A stretch of DNA of 64,000 bases from the NCBI GenBank assembly GCA_963777095.1, contig CAVZOY010000001.1:62001-126000 (forward strand). Reading direction: 5' to 3'. The notes below the pieces were generated by a model. The model did no database searches. It was not told where the DNA came from and was given only the letters and a program-made list of their open reading frames with translations. The stretch comes from CAVZOY01 sp963777095. GTDB lineage: Bacteria; Actinomycetota; Actinomycetes; Mycobacteriales; Geodermatophilaceae. Positions 17,829 through 25,598 of the stretch are shown here, in pieces (the first letter of the stretch is position 1; each line of letters starts with the position of its first letter). Made by a program: the position numbers and the translations under genes.

Positions 17829-18359
17829 GTGACCGTCGATCTCCTGCACACCGCTCAGCTGGGGGCGGACGCGTTGGACGCCGTCCGGCGCCTGGTGGTC
17901 GAGGCATTCGACGGCCGGTTCGACGACGACGACTGGGAGCACGCACTCGGCGGCCTCCACGCCCTCGTTCGGGTCGACGGTGAGCCGGTCGCGCACGGCG
18001 CGGTGGTGCAGCGGCGATTGCTGCACGGCGGGCGGGCGCTTCGCGTGGGCTACGTGGAGGCGGTCGCCGTCGCCCCCGGGCAGCGCCGGCGCGGCCATGC
18101 CTCGGCCGTGATGGCCGCCCTCGAGGACGTGGTCCGTCGGGCCTACGACGCAGGCGCCCTGAGCGCGACCGACCACGGTGCGCGGCTCTACACCGCCCGC
18201 GGCTGGCAGCGGTGGCAGGGGAGCACCTGGGCGCTCACGCCGGAGGGTCGGGCGCGCACGCCGGAGGACGACGACGCCGTGTTCGTGCTGCCGGTCGGAC
18301 ATCCGCTCGACCTGGACGGCGAGCTCACCTGCGACTGGCGCGACGGCGACCTCTGGTGA
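17829..18359 (+). CDS. aac(2')-I: Aminoglycoside 2'-N-acetyltransferase, AAC(2')-I type
   Basis: A 176-residue GNAT protein matching the chromosomal AAC(2')-I group of mycobacteria along its length. Telling stretches are DDDDWEHALGGLHALVRVDG (about 37-56), VAHGAVVQRRLLHGGRALRV, the acetyl-CoA loop PGQRRRGHASAVMAALE, ATDHGARLYTARGWQRWQG and the C-terminal LDLDGELTCDWRDGDLW. AAC(2') acetylates the 2'-amino group of aminoglycosides such as gentamicin and tobramycin; in mycobacteria the physiological role is unclear. The GTG start lies 4 bases after the polA stop, so it may be co-transcribed with polA. Its codon use is like that of its neighbours, which argues for an old resident gene rather than recent transfer. 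Confidence 0.88.
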   Translation: MTVDLLHTAQLGADALDAVRRLVVEAFDGRFDDDDWEHALGGLHALVRVDGEPVAHGAVVQRRLLHGGRALRVGYVEAVAVAPGQRRRGHASAVMAALEDVVRRAYDAGALSATDHGARLYTARGWQRWQGSTWALTPEGRARTPEDDDAVFVLPVGHPLDLDGELTCDWRDGDLW

Positions 18360-18389
18360 CGTCGTGGGCCGCCTGTGCTGGGCGCTCGC

Positions 18390-18641
18390 TCAGGTGCCCT
18401 CGTGCACCTCGGTGATGTCGTCCGCGAGGAGCCCGTGGGCCTCCCGGTGCACCGCGACCGCGGCCTCGGCGTCCGGCGCCTCGACGAGGCAGAAGACCCT
18501 TCCGGAGCCCTCGTCGAACCAGTACCGCTGGTAGTGCACGCCGTACTTCTCCTGTACCTCGAGGTCCCGCGCGTGCGCCCCGGCCACCGCCTCGGCCGTC
18601 AACCCGTCGACCTTGTTGTGGACGTCCATGAACAGGGGCAT
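18390..18641 (-). CDS. DUF4242 / SCO4226-like ferredoxin-fold protein
   Basis: An 83-residue protein with the small alpha-beta fold of the DUF4242 family, including PLFMDVHNKVDGLTAEAVAG, VHYQRYWFDEGSGRVFCLVE and EAVHREAHGLLADDITEV-like segments. A Streptomyces member (SCO4226) binds nickel; the histidines and acidic residues here (MDVH, VHYQ, HREAHG) could do the same, but this is inference. The ATG start has GGAGG upstream on the minus strand. Stands alone, convergent with aac(2'). Confidence 0.8.
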   Translation of the reverse strand: MPLFMDVHNKVDGLTAEAVAGAHARDLEVQEKYGVHYQRYWFDEGSGRVFCLVEAPDAEAAVAVHREAHGLLADDITEVHEGT

Positions 18642-18762
18642 GTCCCCGCCTCCTCCGGCCTGTTCCGGCCCCGAGTGGCCGGTCGACGCGCGGGAGTCTG
18701 CTCGGGCTCTCGGCGGCGGGGTAGGTGGTCGGGCGCGTCTCGGCCGACCGGGCGCGGAGCGC

Positions 18763-19605
18763 TCAGGCGGGTCGCGAGCAGACGAGGATCAGCGTCCCCG
18801 GCACCAGCGCACCGCGCTCGGGTGACCACTGACCCCAGTTCTCCGTGCGGCCCGCCGCCCACTCCGGCTCCACCAGGTCCTCGAGCACCAGGCCGGCGCC
18901 CACGACCGCGCGCACCCAGTCGCCCACCGTGCGGTGGTGCTCGACGTAGCTGACGTCGCCGTCGTCGTCGACCTCCACGTACGGGGTCCGGTCGAAGTAG
19001 GACGAGACGATCCGCAGGTCCGCGGGATCGGGGGAGTCGGGGAACGGCCAGCGCATCGGGTGGTTGACCGAGGCGACGAAGCGACCGCCCGGCCGCAGCA
19101 CGCGGCGCACCTCGGAGAGCACGGCCCCGGCGTCGGCCACGAACGGCAGCCCGCCGTAGGCCGAGCAGGCCAGGTCGAACGACATGTCGGCCAGGGGGAG
19201 CGCGCCGGCGTCGGCCTGCAGCAGCGGGACGGCGACCCCGCTCGACCGGTTCAGCAGCGCAGCGCGGGCCAGCATCCCGGCAGAGAGGTCCAGCGCGACG
19301 GGGTCGGCGCCCGCCGTCCGCAGCCAGCGCGAGCACGGCGCCGATCCGCAGCCCACCTCGAGCACCCGCCGCCCCGCGACCTCGCCCAGGAGGTGCGCGT
19401 CGGCCTCCCGCAGCCCCTCCGGGCACCAGAGGAAGTCGACCTCGCCCAGGTCCGAGCCGTGCTCGGCGAGGTAGGCCGGAGCCGCCGCGTCCCACCACCG
19501 CCGGTTGGCGCGCACGGACTCGGCGACGCCCGCTGCCCGACGTAGGACACCGCCGGCGGCGGGGTAGCCGTCACCGCCGAGCGGCAGCGGGGGAGGGGTG
19601 CTCAT
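18763..19605 (-). CDS. SAM-dependent methyltransferase (class I)
   Basis: A 280-residue class I methyltransferase. Motif I is RRVLEVGCGSAPCSRWL (about 79-95), the post-I acidic residue is in DPVALDLSAGML, and motif II/III regions are FDLACSAYGGLPFV and EVRRVLRPGGRFVASVNHPM. The N-terminus (NRRWWDAAAPAYLAEHGSDL) and the conserved WCPEGL segment match an actinobacterial family of unknown substrate. The ATG at 19605 is preferred over longer in-frame extensions, because homology begins with RRAAGVAESVRANRRWWDA. Divergent from rpsA. Function beyond methyl transfer cannot be assigned. Confidence 0.85.
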   Translation of the reverse strand: MSTPPPLPLGGDGYPAAGGVLRRAAGVAESVRANRRWWDAAAPAYLAEHGSDLGEVDFLWCPEGLREADAHLLGEVAGRRVLEVGCGSAPCSRWLRTAGADPVALDLSAGMLARAALLNRSSGVAVPLLQADAGALPLADMSFDLACSAYGGLPFVADAGAVLSEVRRVLRPGGRFVASVNHPMRWPFPDSPDPADLRIVSSYFDRTPYVEVDDDGDVSYVEHHRTVGDWVRAVVGAGLVLEDLVEPEWAAGRTENWGQWSPERGALVPGTLILVCSRPA

Positions 19606-19679
19606 GACACGCCGATCGTGACACGCCGCCGACCGGCCGCTCCCGCCCAGACCCGGTGGACCCGGGCGCGACCGCGTCC

Positions 19680-19685
19680 GTACCA
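19680..19685 (+). promoter_or_regulatory. Possible rpsA promoter (-10-like box)
   Basis: TACCAT at about 19681 fits TANNNT and would give rpsA a leader of about 145 bases. The leader contains GC-rich inverted repeats (for example GGCGCGCGCC near 19748) that may regulate rpsA, as leader structures do in other bacteria. Weak evidence. Confidence 0.3.
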
Positions 19686-19834
19686 TGGGAATGCGCCAGA
19701 GGTCTGGTGTGCTGTTCGCGCGCGGGGTTCCCTCGCGGGAGAACGGCGCGCGCCGGCTCTCCCCGCTACCCGCGGTCAACCCGGCCGCGGGCCGTCCTGT
19801 CCCTACGCACCCCCCGTCCGGAGCAACCAACCAC

Positions 19835-21298
19835 ATGACCTCCACCCAGGTCCGTCCCGACAGCACTCCCCAGGTCGCCGTGAACGACATCGGCACCGCC
19901 GAGGACTTCCTCGCGGCGATCGACCTGACGATCAAGTACTTCAACGATGGCGACATCGTCGAGGGCGTCATCGTCAAGGTCGACCGGGACGAGGTGCTGC
20001 TGGACATCGGCTACAAGACCGAGGGCGTCATCCCCTCGCGCGAACTCTCCATCAAGCACGACGTCGACCCGAACGAGGTCGTCAAGGTCGGCGACGAGGT
20101 GGAGGCCCTCGTTCTCCAGAAGGAGGACAAGGAAGGCCGGCTGATCCTCTCCAAGAAGCGCGCACAGTACGAGCGCGCCTGGGGCACGATCGAGGCGAAG
20201 AAGGAAGCCGACGAGGTCGTCACCGGCACCGTCATCGAGGTCGTCAAGGGTGGTCTCATCCTCGACATCGGCCTGCGCGGGTTCCTCCCCGCGTCGCTGG
20301 TCGAGATGCGCCGCGTCCGCGACCTGCAGCCCTACGTGGGCCGCGAGCTCGAGGCGAAGATCATCGAGCTCGACAAGAACCGCAACAACGTCGTCCTCTC
20401 CCGTCGCCAGTGGCTGGAGCAGACGCAGTCCGAGGTCCGCAGCGAGTTCCTCAACAAGCTCGCCAAGGGCCAGGTCCGCTCCGGCGTCGTCTCCTCGATC
20501 GTCAACTTCGGTGCGTTCGTGGACCTCGGCGGCGTCGACGGCCTGGTGCACGTCTCCGAGCTGTCCTGGAAGCACATCGACCACCCGTCCGAGGTCGTCG
20601 AGGTGGGCCAGGAGGTCACCGTCGAGGTCCTCGACGTCGACCTGGACCGCGAGCGGGTCTCCCTGTCGCTGAAGGCGACGCAGGAGGACCCGTGGCGTCA
20701 GTTCGCCCGCACCCACCAGATCGGGCAGGTCGTCCCCGGCAAGGTCACCAAGCTCGTTCCGTTCGGTGCGTTCGTGCGCGTCGACGAGGGCATCGAGGGC
20801 CTGGTGCACATCTCCGAGCTGGCCGAGCGCCACGTGGAGATCCCCGAGCAGGTCGTGCAGGTCGGCGACGAGATCCTGGTCAAGGTCATCGACATCGACC
20901 TGGACCGTCGTCGCATCTCGCTGTCGCTCAAGCAGGCCAACGAGGGCGTCGTCGGCGACGAGGAGCAGTTCGACCCGGCCGCCTACGGCATGGCCGCGTC
21001 GTACGACACCGAGGGCAACTACATCTACCCCGAGGGCTTCGACCCGGAGACCGGTGAGTGGCGCGAGGGCTTCGACGAGGCCCGCGAGACCTGGGAGCGG
21101 CAGTACGCCGAGGCCCAGGCGCGCTTCGAGGCGCACCGCAAGCAGATCGCGGCGGCCAAGGAGGCCGACGCCGAGGCGGCGGCCGGCGGCAACTACTCGA
21201 GCGGCGCCGAGGCTGCGGCCCCCGAGTCGACCGGTGGCACGCTGGCCAGCGACGAGGCGCTCGCCGCGCTGCGGGCCAAGCTCGCCGGCGGTGAGTGA
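19835..21298 (+). CDS. rpsA: 30S ribosomal protein S1
   Basis: A 487-residue ribosomal protein S1 with four S1 RNA-binding repeats, the actinobacterial form (the E. coli protein has six). The repeats are recognisable at about 38-107 (VEGVIVKVDRDEVLLDIGYK), 122-190 (VTGTVIEVVKGGLILDIGLR), 205-275 (RSGVVSSIVNFGAFVDLGG) and 292-362 (VPGKVTKLVPFGAFVRVDEG). A low-complexity C-terminal tail of about 120 residues, rich in Ala, Glu and Gly, follows. It binds mRNA on the small subunit and supports translation initiation and trans-translation. The ATG at 19835 is chosen over an upstream in-frame ATG (19685) because homology starts there; GGAG about 12 bases upstream is a weak ribosome binding site. A strong hairpin follows the stop. 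Confidence 0.96.
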   Translation: MTSTQVRPDSTPQVAVNDIGTAEDFLAAIDLTIKYFNDGDIVEGVIVKVDRDEVLLDIGYKTEGVIPSRELSIKHDVDPNEVVKVGDEVEALVLQKEDKEGRLILSKKRAQYERAWGTIEAKKEADEVVTGTVIEVVKGGLILDIGLRGFLPASLVEMRRVRDLQPYVGRELEAKIIELDKNRNNVVLSRRQWLEQTQSEVRSEFLNKLAKGQVRSGVVSSIVNFGAFVDLGGVDGLVHVSELSWKHIDHPSEVVEVGQEVTVEVLDVDLDRERVSLSLKATQEDPWRQFARTHQIGQVVPGKVTKLVPFGAFVRVDEGIEGLVHISELAERHVEIPEQVVQVGDEILVKVIDIDLDRRRISLSLKQANEGVVGDEEQFDPAAYGMAASYDTEGNYIYPEGFDPETGEWREGFDEARETWERQYAEAQARFEAHRKQIAAAKEADAEAAAGGNYSSGAEAAAPESTGGTLASDEALAALRAKLAGGE

Positions 21299-21315
21299 GC
21301 AGTAGCACCAACGGT

Positions 21316-21355
21316 CCAGAGGCCCGGCATCCCCACGGGGGTGCCGGGCCTCTGG
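21316..21355 (+). terminator. Terminator of rpsA
   Basis: An almost perfect 18-19-bp stem (CCAGAGGCCCGGCA...TGCCGGGCCTCTGG) with a 3-base loop, starting 18 bases after the rpsA stop. Confidence 0.75.
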
Positions 21356-21392
21356 CTTCCCGGGGTGGCCGGCGATTCCAGGCAATGACGAA

Positions 21393-21420
21393 GGCCCCGT
21401 GGACGTACGTCCACGGGGCC
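21393..21420 (-). terminator. Palindromic hairpin between rpsA and a small convergent gene
   Basis: A perfect 28-bp palindrome (GGCCCCGTGGACGT and its complement, centre ACGTACGT). It lies about 70 bases beyond the stop of the minus-strand gene at 21492-21773 and probably terminates it. Confidence 0.55.
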
Positions 21421-21491
21421 CGGACCGTCCAGGGCGGCCGCCTGCAGGGTCCCGTCGCGAGCGTGCGAGCGATGGGGGGCAGGTGGTCCTT

Positions 21492-21773
21492 CTAGAGGCT
21501 GAGGATGATCGCGAACGCGGTGCGGGGGCGGCCGCCGGCGCCGGCCAGGAAGTTCCAGGTGTGCTTGCCGGACGGCGCCATCGGCATCAGCCAGCGCAGG
21601 AAGGCGCGGCGGTGCTCGACCGGCGTCCGGCTGAACTCCATGCGCTCACGGACGGCGGGCAGATCGGTGCAGCGCACACCGGCGGGCGTGCCGAGCCGAT
21701 GCCGGCCACCGCGACGGCGCGGAGCGGCCAGCGGAGCGATCGACGGTGCGTCGGCGGACAGGGACACGGACAT
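21492..21773 (-). CDS. Hypothetical 93-residue protein
   Basis: An orphan small ORF between rpsA and coaE. The product is basic in its first half (PRRRGGRHRLG) and has a C-terminal segment SGKHTWNFLAGAGGRPRTAF. No known domain is recognised, and there is no signal peptide or membrane segment. Support for its being real: codon bias like that of its neighbours, a purine-rich GAGAGGCAG stretch before the ATG, and a strong palindrome after its stop. Function unknown. Confidence 0.55.
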   Translation of the reverse strand: MSVSLSADAPSIAPLAAPRRRGGRHRLGTPAGVRCTDLPAVRERMEFSRTPVEHRRAFLRWLMPMAPSGKHTWNFLAGAGGRPRTAFAIILSL

Positions 21774-21906
21774 GGGAGTTCTGCCTCTCGTCGGCGGGGA
21801 AGACGCCGTGGCCGAAGTTATGTCCCGTGACGCGTGTGACTGGTGCGACGCGCCGGACAGGAGTCCACCGTGTTACCTCTCCGTGATCCTGGGCGGGGTC
21901 AGTGGC

Positions 21907-21912
21907 TACTGT
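21907..21912 (+). promoter_or_regulatory. Putative -10 box of coaE
   Basis: TACTGT lies 6 bases before the coaE GTG, again at leaderless spacing. Confidence 0.4.
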
Positions 21913-21918
21913 CCGTGC

Positions 21919-22521
21919 GTGCTGCGCATCGGACTCACCGGCGGGATCGGCTCCGGCAAGAGCACCGTCGCGCGGCTGCTGGCCGAGCGCGGCGCGCATC
22001 TCGTGGACGCCGACGTCCTGGCCCGCGAGGTGGTCGAGCCGGGGACGCCGGGGCTCGCCGCCATCGTCGACGCGTTCGGCCAGGACGTGCTGACGCCGGA
22101 CGGCGCGCTCGACCGCCCGGCCCTGGCGGCAGTGGTCTTCGGCGACGCGCAGGCACGGGCCCGCCTCGACGGCATCGTGCACCCGCTGGTGCGGGCTCGG
22201 GCGGTGGAGCTGATCTCCGCGCTGCCCGAGGACGCGGTCGTCGTCCAGGACATCCCGCTGCTCGTCGAGACCGGCCAGGCAGCCTCCTTCGACCTCGTGC
22301 TGGTCGTCGAGGCCGGCACCGACGTCCGGGTGGCCCGCCTGGTCGGGCGGGGGCTCACCGAGAGCGACGCCCGCGCTCGCATCGCGGCGCAGGCGACCGA
22401 CGAACAGCGCCGGGCGGTCGCCGACGTCGTCCTGGACAACAGCGGCACACCGGCACAGCTGGCGGCCCAGGTCGACCGCTTCTGGTCCGAGCGCGTGGAG
22501 CCGGCGGTCCGTATGGGCTAG
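21919..22521 (+). CDS. coaE: Dephospho-CoA kinase
   Basis: A 200-residue P-loop kinase performing the last step of coenzyme A synthesis: phosphorylation of the 3'-hydroxyl of dephospho-CoA. Motifs are the P-loop GLTGGIGSGKST (5-16), LVDADVLAREVVEPGT with the catalytic aspartate (28-43), HPLVRARA and the lid region. Many mycobacterial CoaE proteins carry an extra C-terminal UPF0157 domain; this one does not. The GTG at 21919 puts the P-loop at residue 5 and lies 6 bases from a -10 box. Longer in-frame starts upstream run through intergenic sequence and are rejected. Its stop shares CTAG with the stop of the convergent esterase gene. Confidence 0.95.
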   Translation: MLRIGLTGGIGSGKSTVARLLAERGAHLVDADVLAREVVEPGTPGLAAIVDAFGQDVLTPDGALDRPALAAVVFGDAQARARLDGIVHPLVRARAVELISALPEDAVVVQDIPLLVETGQAASFDLVLVVEAGTDVRVARLVGRGLTESDARARIAAQATDEQRRAVADVVLDNSGTPAQLAAQVDRFWSERVEPAVRMG

Positions 22522-23300
22522 CCGGCCGAGCGGAGCGGCAGCCAGGCGAGGACGTCCTGGATCTGCGCGTCCCAGTAGGCCCAGTCGTGCTCGCCCGGGC
22601 CGAACGACGAGGTGACGGGCACCGACGCCCTGGCGCAGGCGTCGACGAAGACGCGGTTGCCGTCGATCAGCTCGTCCTGTTCGCCGCAGCAGACGAACAG
22701 GGCCGGGATCGCTGCGGGGTCGGCACGGGAGACCAGGGCGAGCAGGTCGTCGTCGCTCCCGGCGGGGGACCGGTCCCCGTAGATCCGGTCGAACAGGCGC
22801 GGGTCCTCGGCCCGCACGGGACCGCTGTGGACGCCCCCGATGTGCAGGGCCCCGGAGAGGCCGGCCGCCGCGGCGAAGCGCTCCGGCTGCCGCAGGGCCC
22901 ACTTGAGGGCGCCGTAGCCGCCCATCGACAGGCCTGCGACGAAGGTGTCCTCCCGGTCCTGCGACACGCGGAACCAGGAGCTCACCAGCTCCGGCAGCTC
23001 CTCGGACAGGAACGTCCAGTAGCGCCCGCCGTAGTGCTCGTCGGCGTAGAAGCTGCGGTGCACCTGCGGCATGACGACCGCCAGTCCGAGCGGGGCGACG
23101 TAGCGCTCGATCGACGTCCGGCGCAGCCAGATGGTGTCGTCGTCCGACAGGCCGTGCAGCAGGTACAGCACCGGGGGAAGGCCGTCGGTCGTCGCGCCGG
23201 CCATGCCGATCTGCGTGGTGGTGCGCTGCGGCAGCAGCACCGTCATCGAGGTCGACAGCGCCAGGGAGTCGGAGAAGAAGTCGATCCGCAGGTGGGCCAC
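22518..23300 (-). CDS. Esterase D / antigen 85-like alpha/beta hydrolase
   Basis: A 260-residue serine hydrolase of the esterase (Fes/EstA/antigen 85-like) family. Seen in the sequence: YLLHGLSDDDTIWLRR, an oxyanion-hole region; the nucleophile elbow GLSMGGYGALKWAL (serine near 127); an aspartate in FVCCGEQDELIDGN; and the catalytic histidine in FGPGEHDWAYWDAQI. There is no signal peptide, so it probably acts in the cytoplasm, possibly on S-formylglutathione-like or other acyl esters. The start GTG 23300 gives MAHLRIDFFSDSLAL, where homology begins. Divergent from the VOC gene and convergent with coaE. Confidence 0.87.
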   Translation of the reverse strand: MAHLRIDFFSDSLALSTSMTVLLPQRTTTQIGMAGATTDGLPPVLYLLHGLSDDDTIWLRRTSIERYVAPLGLAVVMPQVHRSFYADEHYGGRYWTFLSEELPELVSSWFRVSQDREDTFVAGLSMGGYGALKWALRQPERFAAAAGLSGALHIGGVHSGPVRAEDPRLFDRIYGDRSPAGSDDDLLALVSRADPAAIPALFVCCGEQDELIDGNRVFVDACARASVPVTSSFGPGEHDWAYWDAQIQDVLAWLPLRSAG

Positions 23301-23382
23301 GCCTGCGATCCTGCGATGAGTTCGGTTCCGCCGCGCGGTCTGCAGTACGAGAGTTCGGATCCCGCACCGAGAGGAACCCGCC

Positions 23383-23868
23383 ATGCCTCAGCAGCGCGTC
23401 ACCCCCAACCTCTGGTTCGACACCCAGGGCGAGGAGGCCGCGAACTTCTACTGCTCGATCTTCCCGAACAGCCGCATCGTGTCGATCGCGCGCTACCCCG
23501 AGGGCGCGCCCGGCCCGGCCGGCGAGGTGATGACGGTCGAGTACGAGCTCGACGGCCAGCGGTACGTGCACATCAACGGAGGACCGCAGTTCACCTTCAG
23601 CGAGGCGGTCTCCTTCCAGATCAACTGCGCCGACCAGGCCGAGGTCGACTACTACTGGGAGAAGCTGCTGGACGGCGGCGAGGAGTCGCAGTGCGGCTGG
23701 CTCAAGGACCGCTACGGCTTCTCGTGGCAGGTCGTCCCGGCGGGCATGGACGAGCTGTTCGACGACTCCGACCCAGGTCGTGCGCAGCGCGCCTTCCAGG
23801 CCATGCTGACGATGAAGAAGCTGGACGCCGCCGAGATCCGCCGCGCCGCCGACTCGGTTCCGGCCTGA
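23383..23868 (+). CDS. VOC-family protein (PhnB / 3-dmu-9_3-mt type)
   Basis: A 161-residue vicinal-oxygen-chelate fold protein. The stretches RVTPNLWFDTQGEEAANFY, FPNSRIVSIARYPEGAPGPA, HINGGPQFTFSEAVSFQI and GWLKDRYGFSWQVVPAGM are typical of the PhnB-like group once named 3-demethylubiquinone-9 3-methyltransferase. Those names are misleading: members are mostly uncharacterised and no methyltransferase motif is present. The ATG has GAGAGGAA upstream. A strong hairpin follows 28 bases after the stop. Confidence 0.88.
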   Translation: MPQQRVTPNLWFDTQGEEAANFYCSIFPNSRIVSIARYPEGAPGPAGEVMTVEYELDGQRYVHINGGPQFTFSEAVSFQINCADQAEVDYYWEKLLDGGEESQCGWLKDRYGFSWQVVPAGMDELFDDSDPGRAQRAFQAMLTMKKLDAAEIRRAADSVPA

Positions 23869-23896
23869 CCCGTCGGGAGCCCGCCCCGGATACGAC

Positions 23897-23927
23897 GAGA
23901 GCCCCAGGTCATCGACCTGGGGCTCTC
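23897..23927 (+). terminator. Terminator between the VOC gene and the tRNA cluster
   Basis: A perfect 14-bp stem (GAGAGCCCCAGGTC with its complement) and a 3-base loop. It can serve the VOC gene on + and the tRNA-Val gene on -. Confidence 0.7.
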
Positions 23928-23931
23928 GTGC

Positions 23932-24006
23932 TGGTGGGCGATACTGGGATCGAACCAGTGACCTCTTCCGTGTCAGGGAAGCGCGCTACCGCTGCGCCAA
24001 TCGCCC
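23932..24006 (-). tRNA. tRNA-Val (GAC)
   Basis: A cloverleaf on the minus strand with acceptor GGGCGAT/ATCGCCC, anticodon stem CTTCC/GGAAG around loop CTGACAC (anticodon GAC, codons GUC/GUU), T-loop TTCGATC, discriminator A and encoded CCA. Confidence 0.95.
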
Positions 24007-24059
24007 GTTCCGGCCTGTCGGCCGGTTCCCCTCTCCACACCCGCTCCGGAGTGGGAACG

Positions 24060-24130
24060 AGGTGGAGACGGGATTTGAACCCGTGTAGACGGCTTTGCAG
24101 GCCGTTGCCTCGCCTCTCGGCCACTCCACC
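24060..24130 (-). tRNA. tRNA-Cys (GCA)
   Basis: A cloverleaf on the minus strand with acceptor GGTGGAG/CTCCACC, anticodon loop CTGCAAA (GCA), T-loop TTCAAAT and discriminator U, the cysteine identity base. CCA is not encoded. Confidence 0.95.
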
Positions 24131-24170
24131 GCACGCGGGCGCCGGTCTGCAGACCAGCGCCCGAGTTCCG

Positions 24171-24243
24171 AGCGGACGACGGGATTCGAACCCGCGACCC
24201 TCACCTTGGCAAGGTGATGCTCTACCAACTGAGCCACGTCCGC
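24171..24243 (-). tRNA. tRNA-Gly (GCC)
   Basis: A cloverleaf on the minus strand with acceptor GCGGACG/CGTCCGC, anticodon loop TTGCCAA (GCC), T-loop TTCGAAT and discriminator U. It heads a Gly-Cys-Val tRNA cluster. Confidence 0.95.
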
Positions 24244-24328
24244 GTGACGGGAGAAACCATACCCGACCGGCGACGCTCCTCCGAGGAGGGGGGTCGCCGG
24301 ATCTCGACCGGTTCCGGGTCCCTGCAGG

Positions 24329-24790
24329 TCAGCGGCCCGTCGGATCCGCCCCTCCGTTGAACAGCAGCGCCTCCAGCTCGTCGTCCAGACCCAGCCGGTC
24401 GGTCTCCTCGCCGAGCGGGACCAGTGCCTCGGTCTGCCGGACGAACGCCGCGATCGACGCGCGGGACACCTCGAACAGTGCCTCGCCCGACGGGGCCCGC
24501 AGGTGCAGGTAGAGGACGTCGGCCGCCGACCTCGCCGGCCACAGCCGCACGTCGCCGTCGCCGGACGGCCGCTCCAGGCCGGCCTGCAGCAGCTCACGGC
24601 TCAGCAGCCAGGTGATCGCCCCGTCCGGCTCCGCGGCGCCGTCCTCGGTCGTGTCGCCGAAGGCGATCCGTACTGCGTAGGGATCCGTGGCGTCGTAGAG
24701 GAGCAGGGCCGGCACCTCGGTCCACGAGGTCGGCCCCACCAGCTGGAGGGTGACGGGGGAGGAGTGCCCAGAGGTCCGTCGGCTCACCAT
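24329..24790 (-). CDS. SsgA/SsgB-family cell-division regulator
   Basis: A 153-residue protein of the SsgA-like family found only in actinobacteria, where SsgB helps position FtsZ during sporulation septation. The conserved core is visible: PALLLYDATDPYAVRIAF (about 28-45), ITWLLSRELLQAGL, GDGDVRLWPARS, the segment around SGEALFEVSRASIAAFV, and LDDELEALL at the end. The ATG at 24790 is chosen because family homology begins about 10 residues later; GTG 24823 is an in-frame alternative. It lies upstream of the tRNA cluster on the same strand and is divergent from sigK. In a non-streptomycete it may act in ordinary septation. Confidence 0.85.
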   Translation of the reverse strand: MVSRRTSGHSSPVTLQLVGPTSWTEVPALLLYDATDPYAVRIAFGDTTEDGAAEPDGAITWLLSRELLQAGLERPSGDGDVRLWPARSAADVLYLHLRAPSGEALFEVSRASIAAFVRQTEALVPLGEETDRLGLDDELEALLFNGGADPTGR

Positions 24791-24971
24791 GTCAAGAGAA
24801 CGACCGTCCGGCTCGGAAGTCACGGAGAATTCCGCGGATCTGCATCACGTGTCACATCTGCCCCGCGGGTCGCCCCGGTACGCGCGGAGATGCCGATGAC
24901 TTCGAGTTGAGCACGTGACCCGACCCCATGTGAACCGGACGCGCTGTCCGGACCGAACCCTGCATGTGACG

Positions 24972-25598
24972 ATGGGAGCCGTGATACGTCCGGCACGGCC
25001 GTCGGAGGGCAGCTCCCCGGACGCCGACATCCTCCGACGCATCGCCGCGGGCGACGCCGGGGCCGTCGACGACATGTACGAGCGCTTCCGCCGTCCGGCC
25101 TTCTCCCTCGCCCGGCGGATCCTGGCCGACGACACCCTGGCCGAGGACGTGCTCCAGGACGTGTTCCTCAGCGTCTGGCGCAACCCCAGCGCGTTCGACG
25201 GGCAACGCGGCAGCTTCTCGTCGTGGCTCATGGCCATGGTCCACCACAAGGCCGTGGACGCCGTCCGGCGCGAGGAGTCCCAGCGCCGGCGGCAGACCCT
25301 GGCCGAGGAAGACATGGCCCTGCGCGCCCCGATGTCCAGCTCCGACGTCGAGGAGGAGGCGTGGAACCGCTCCGAGGCCGAGCGCGTGCGGATCGCTCTC
25401 GGGGACCTGCCGGACTCGCAACGCGAGGCCCTCACCCTCGCCTACTACGGCGGCTACACGCAGCGTGAGGTCGCGGCGCTGACCGGGGCCCCGCTCGGCA
25501 CCGTGAAGACCCGCATGCTGGCCGGCATGCGCCGGCTGAAGCAAGGTCTCGGCGGTTCAGCGGGCGTCGAACGAGGCATCGAGGAGGCCGGCCGGTGA
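24972..25598 (+). CDS. sigK: ECF RNA polymerase sigma factor, SigK-like
   Basis: A 208-residue group IV (ECF) sigma factor. Region 2 is DDMYERFRRPAFSLARRIL and EDVLQDVFLSVWRNPSAFD, and region 4 is LPDSQREALTLAYYGGYTQ followed by a helix-turn-helix (REVAALTGAPLGTVKTRML). The linker MALRAPMSSSDVEEEAWNRS lies between. The product directs RNA polymerase to a small regulon. The next gene is its anti-sigma factor, overlapping by 4 bases (GTGA), which supports the SigK/RskA assignment. The start is uncertain: ATG 24972, GTG 24981 and a longer form from 24915 are all in frame, and none has a clear ribosome binding site. Confidence 0.88.
   Translation: MGAVIRPARPSEGSSPDADILRRIAAGDAGAVDDMYERFRRPAFSLARRILADDTLAEDVLQDVFLSVWRNPSAFDGQRGSFSSWLMAMVHHKAVDAVRREESQRRRQTLAEEDMALRAPMSSSDVEEEAWNRSEAERVRIALGDLPDSQREALTLAYYGGYTQREVAALTGAPLGTVKTRMLAGMRRLKQGLGGSAGVERGIEEAGR

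Noticed and set aside
21393..21420. Mobile-element end or protein-binding palindrome
   Set aside because: It sits between convergent genes next to another hairpin, so a terminator explains it without any mobile-element gene nearby.
24060..24243. A CRISPR-like repeat pattern in the tRNA cluster
   Set aside because: The similar segments are conserved T-arms and acceptor stems of three different tRNAs. No regular repeat-spacer array exists in the window.
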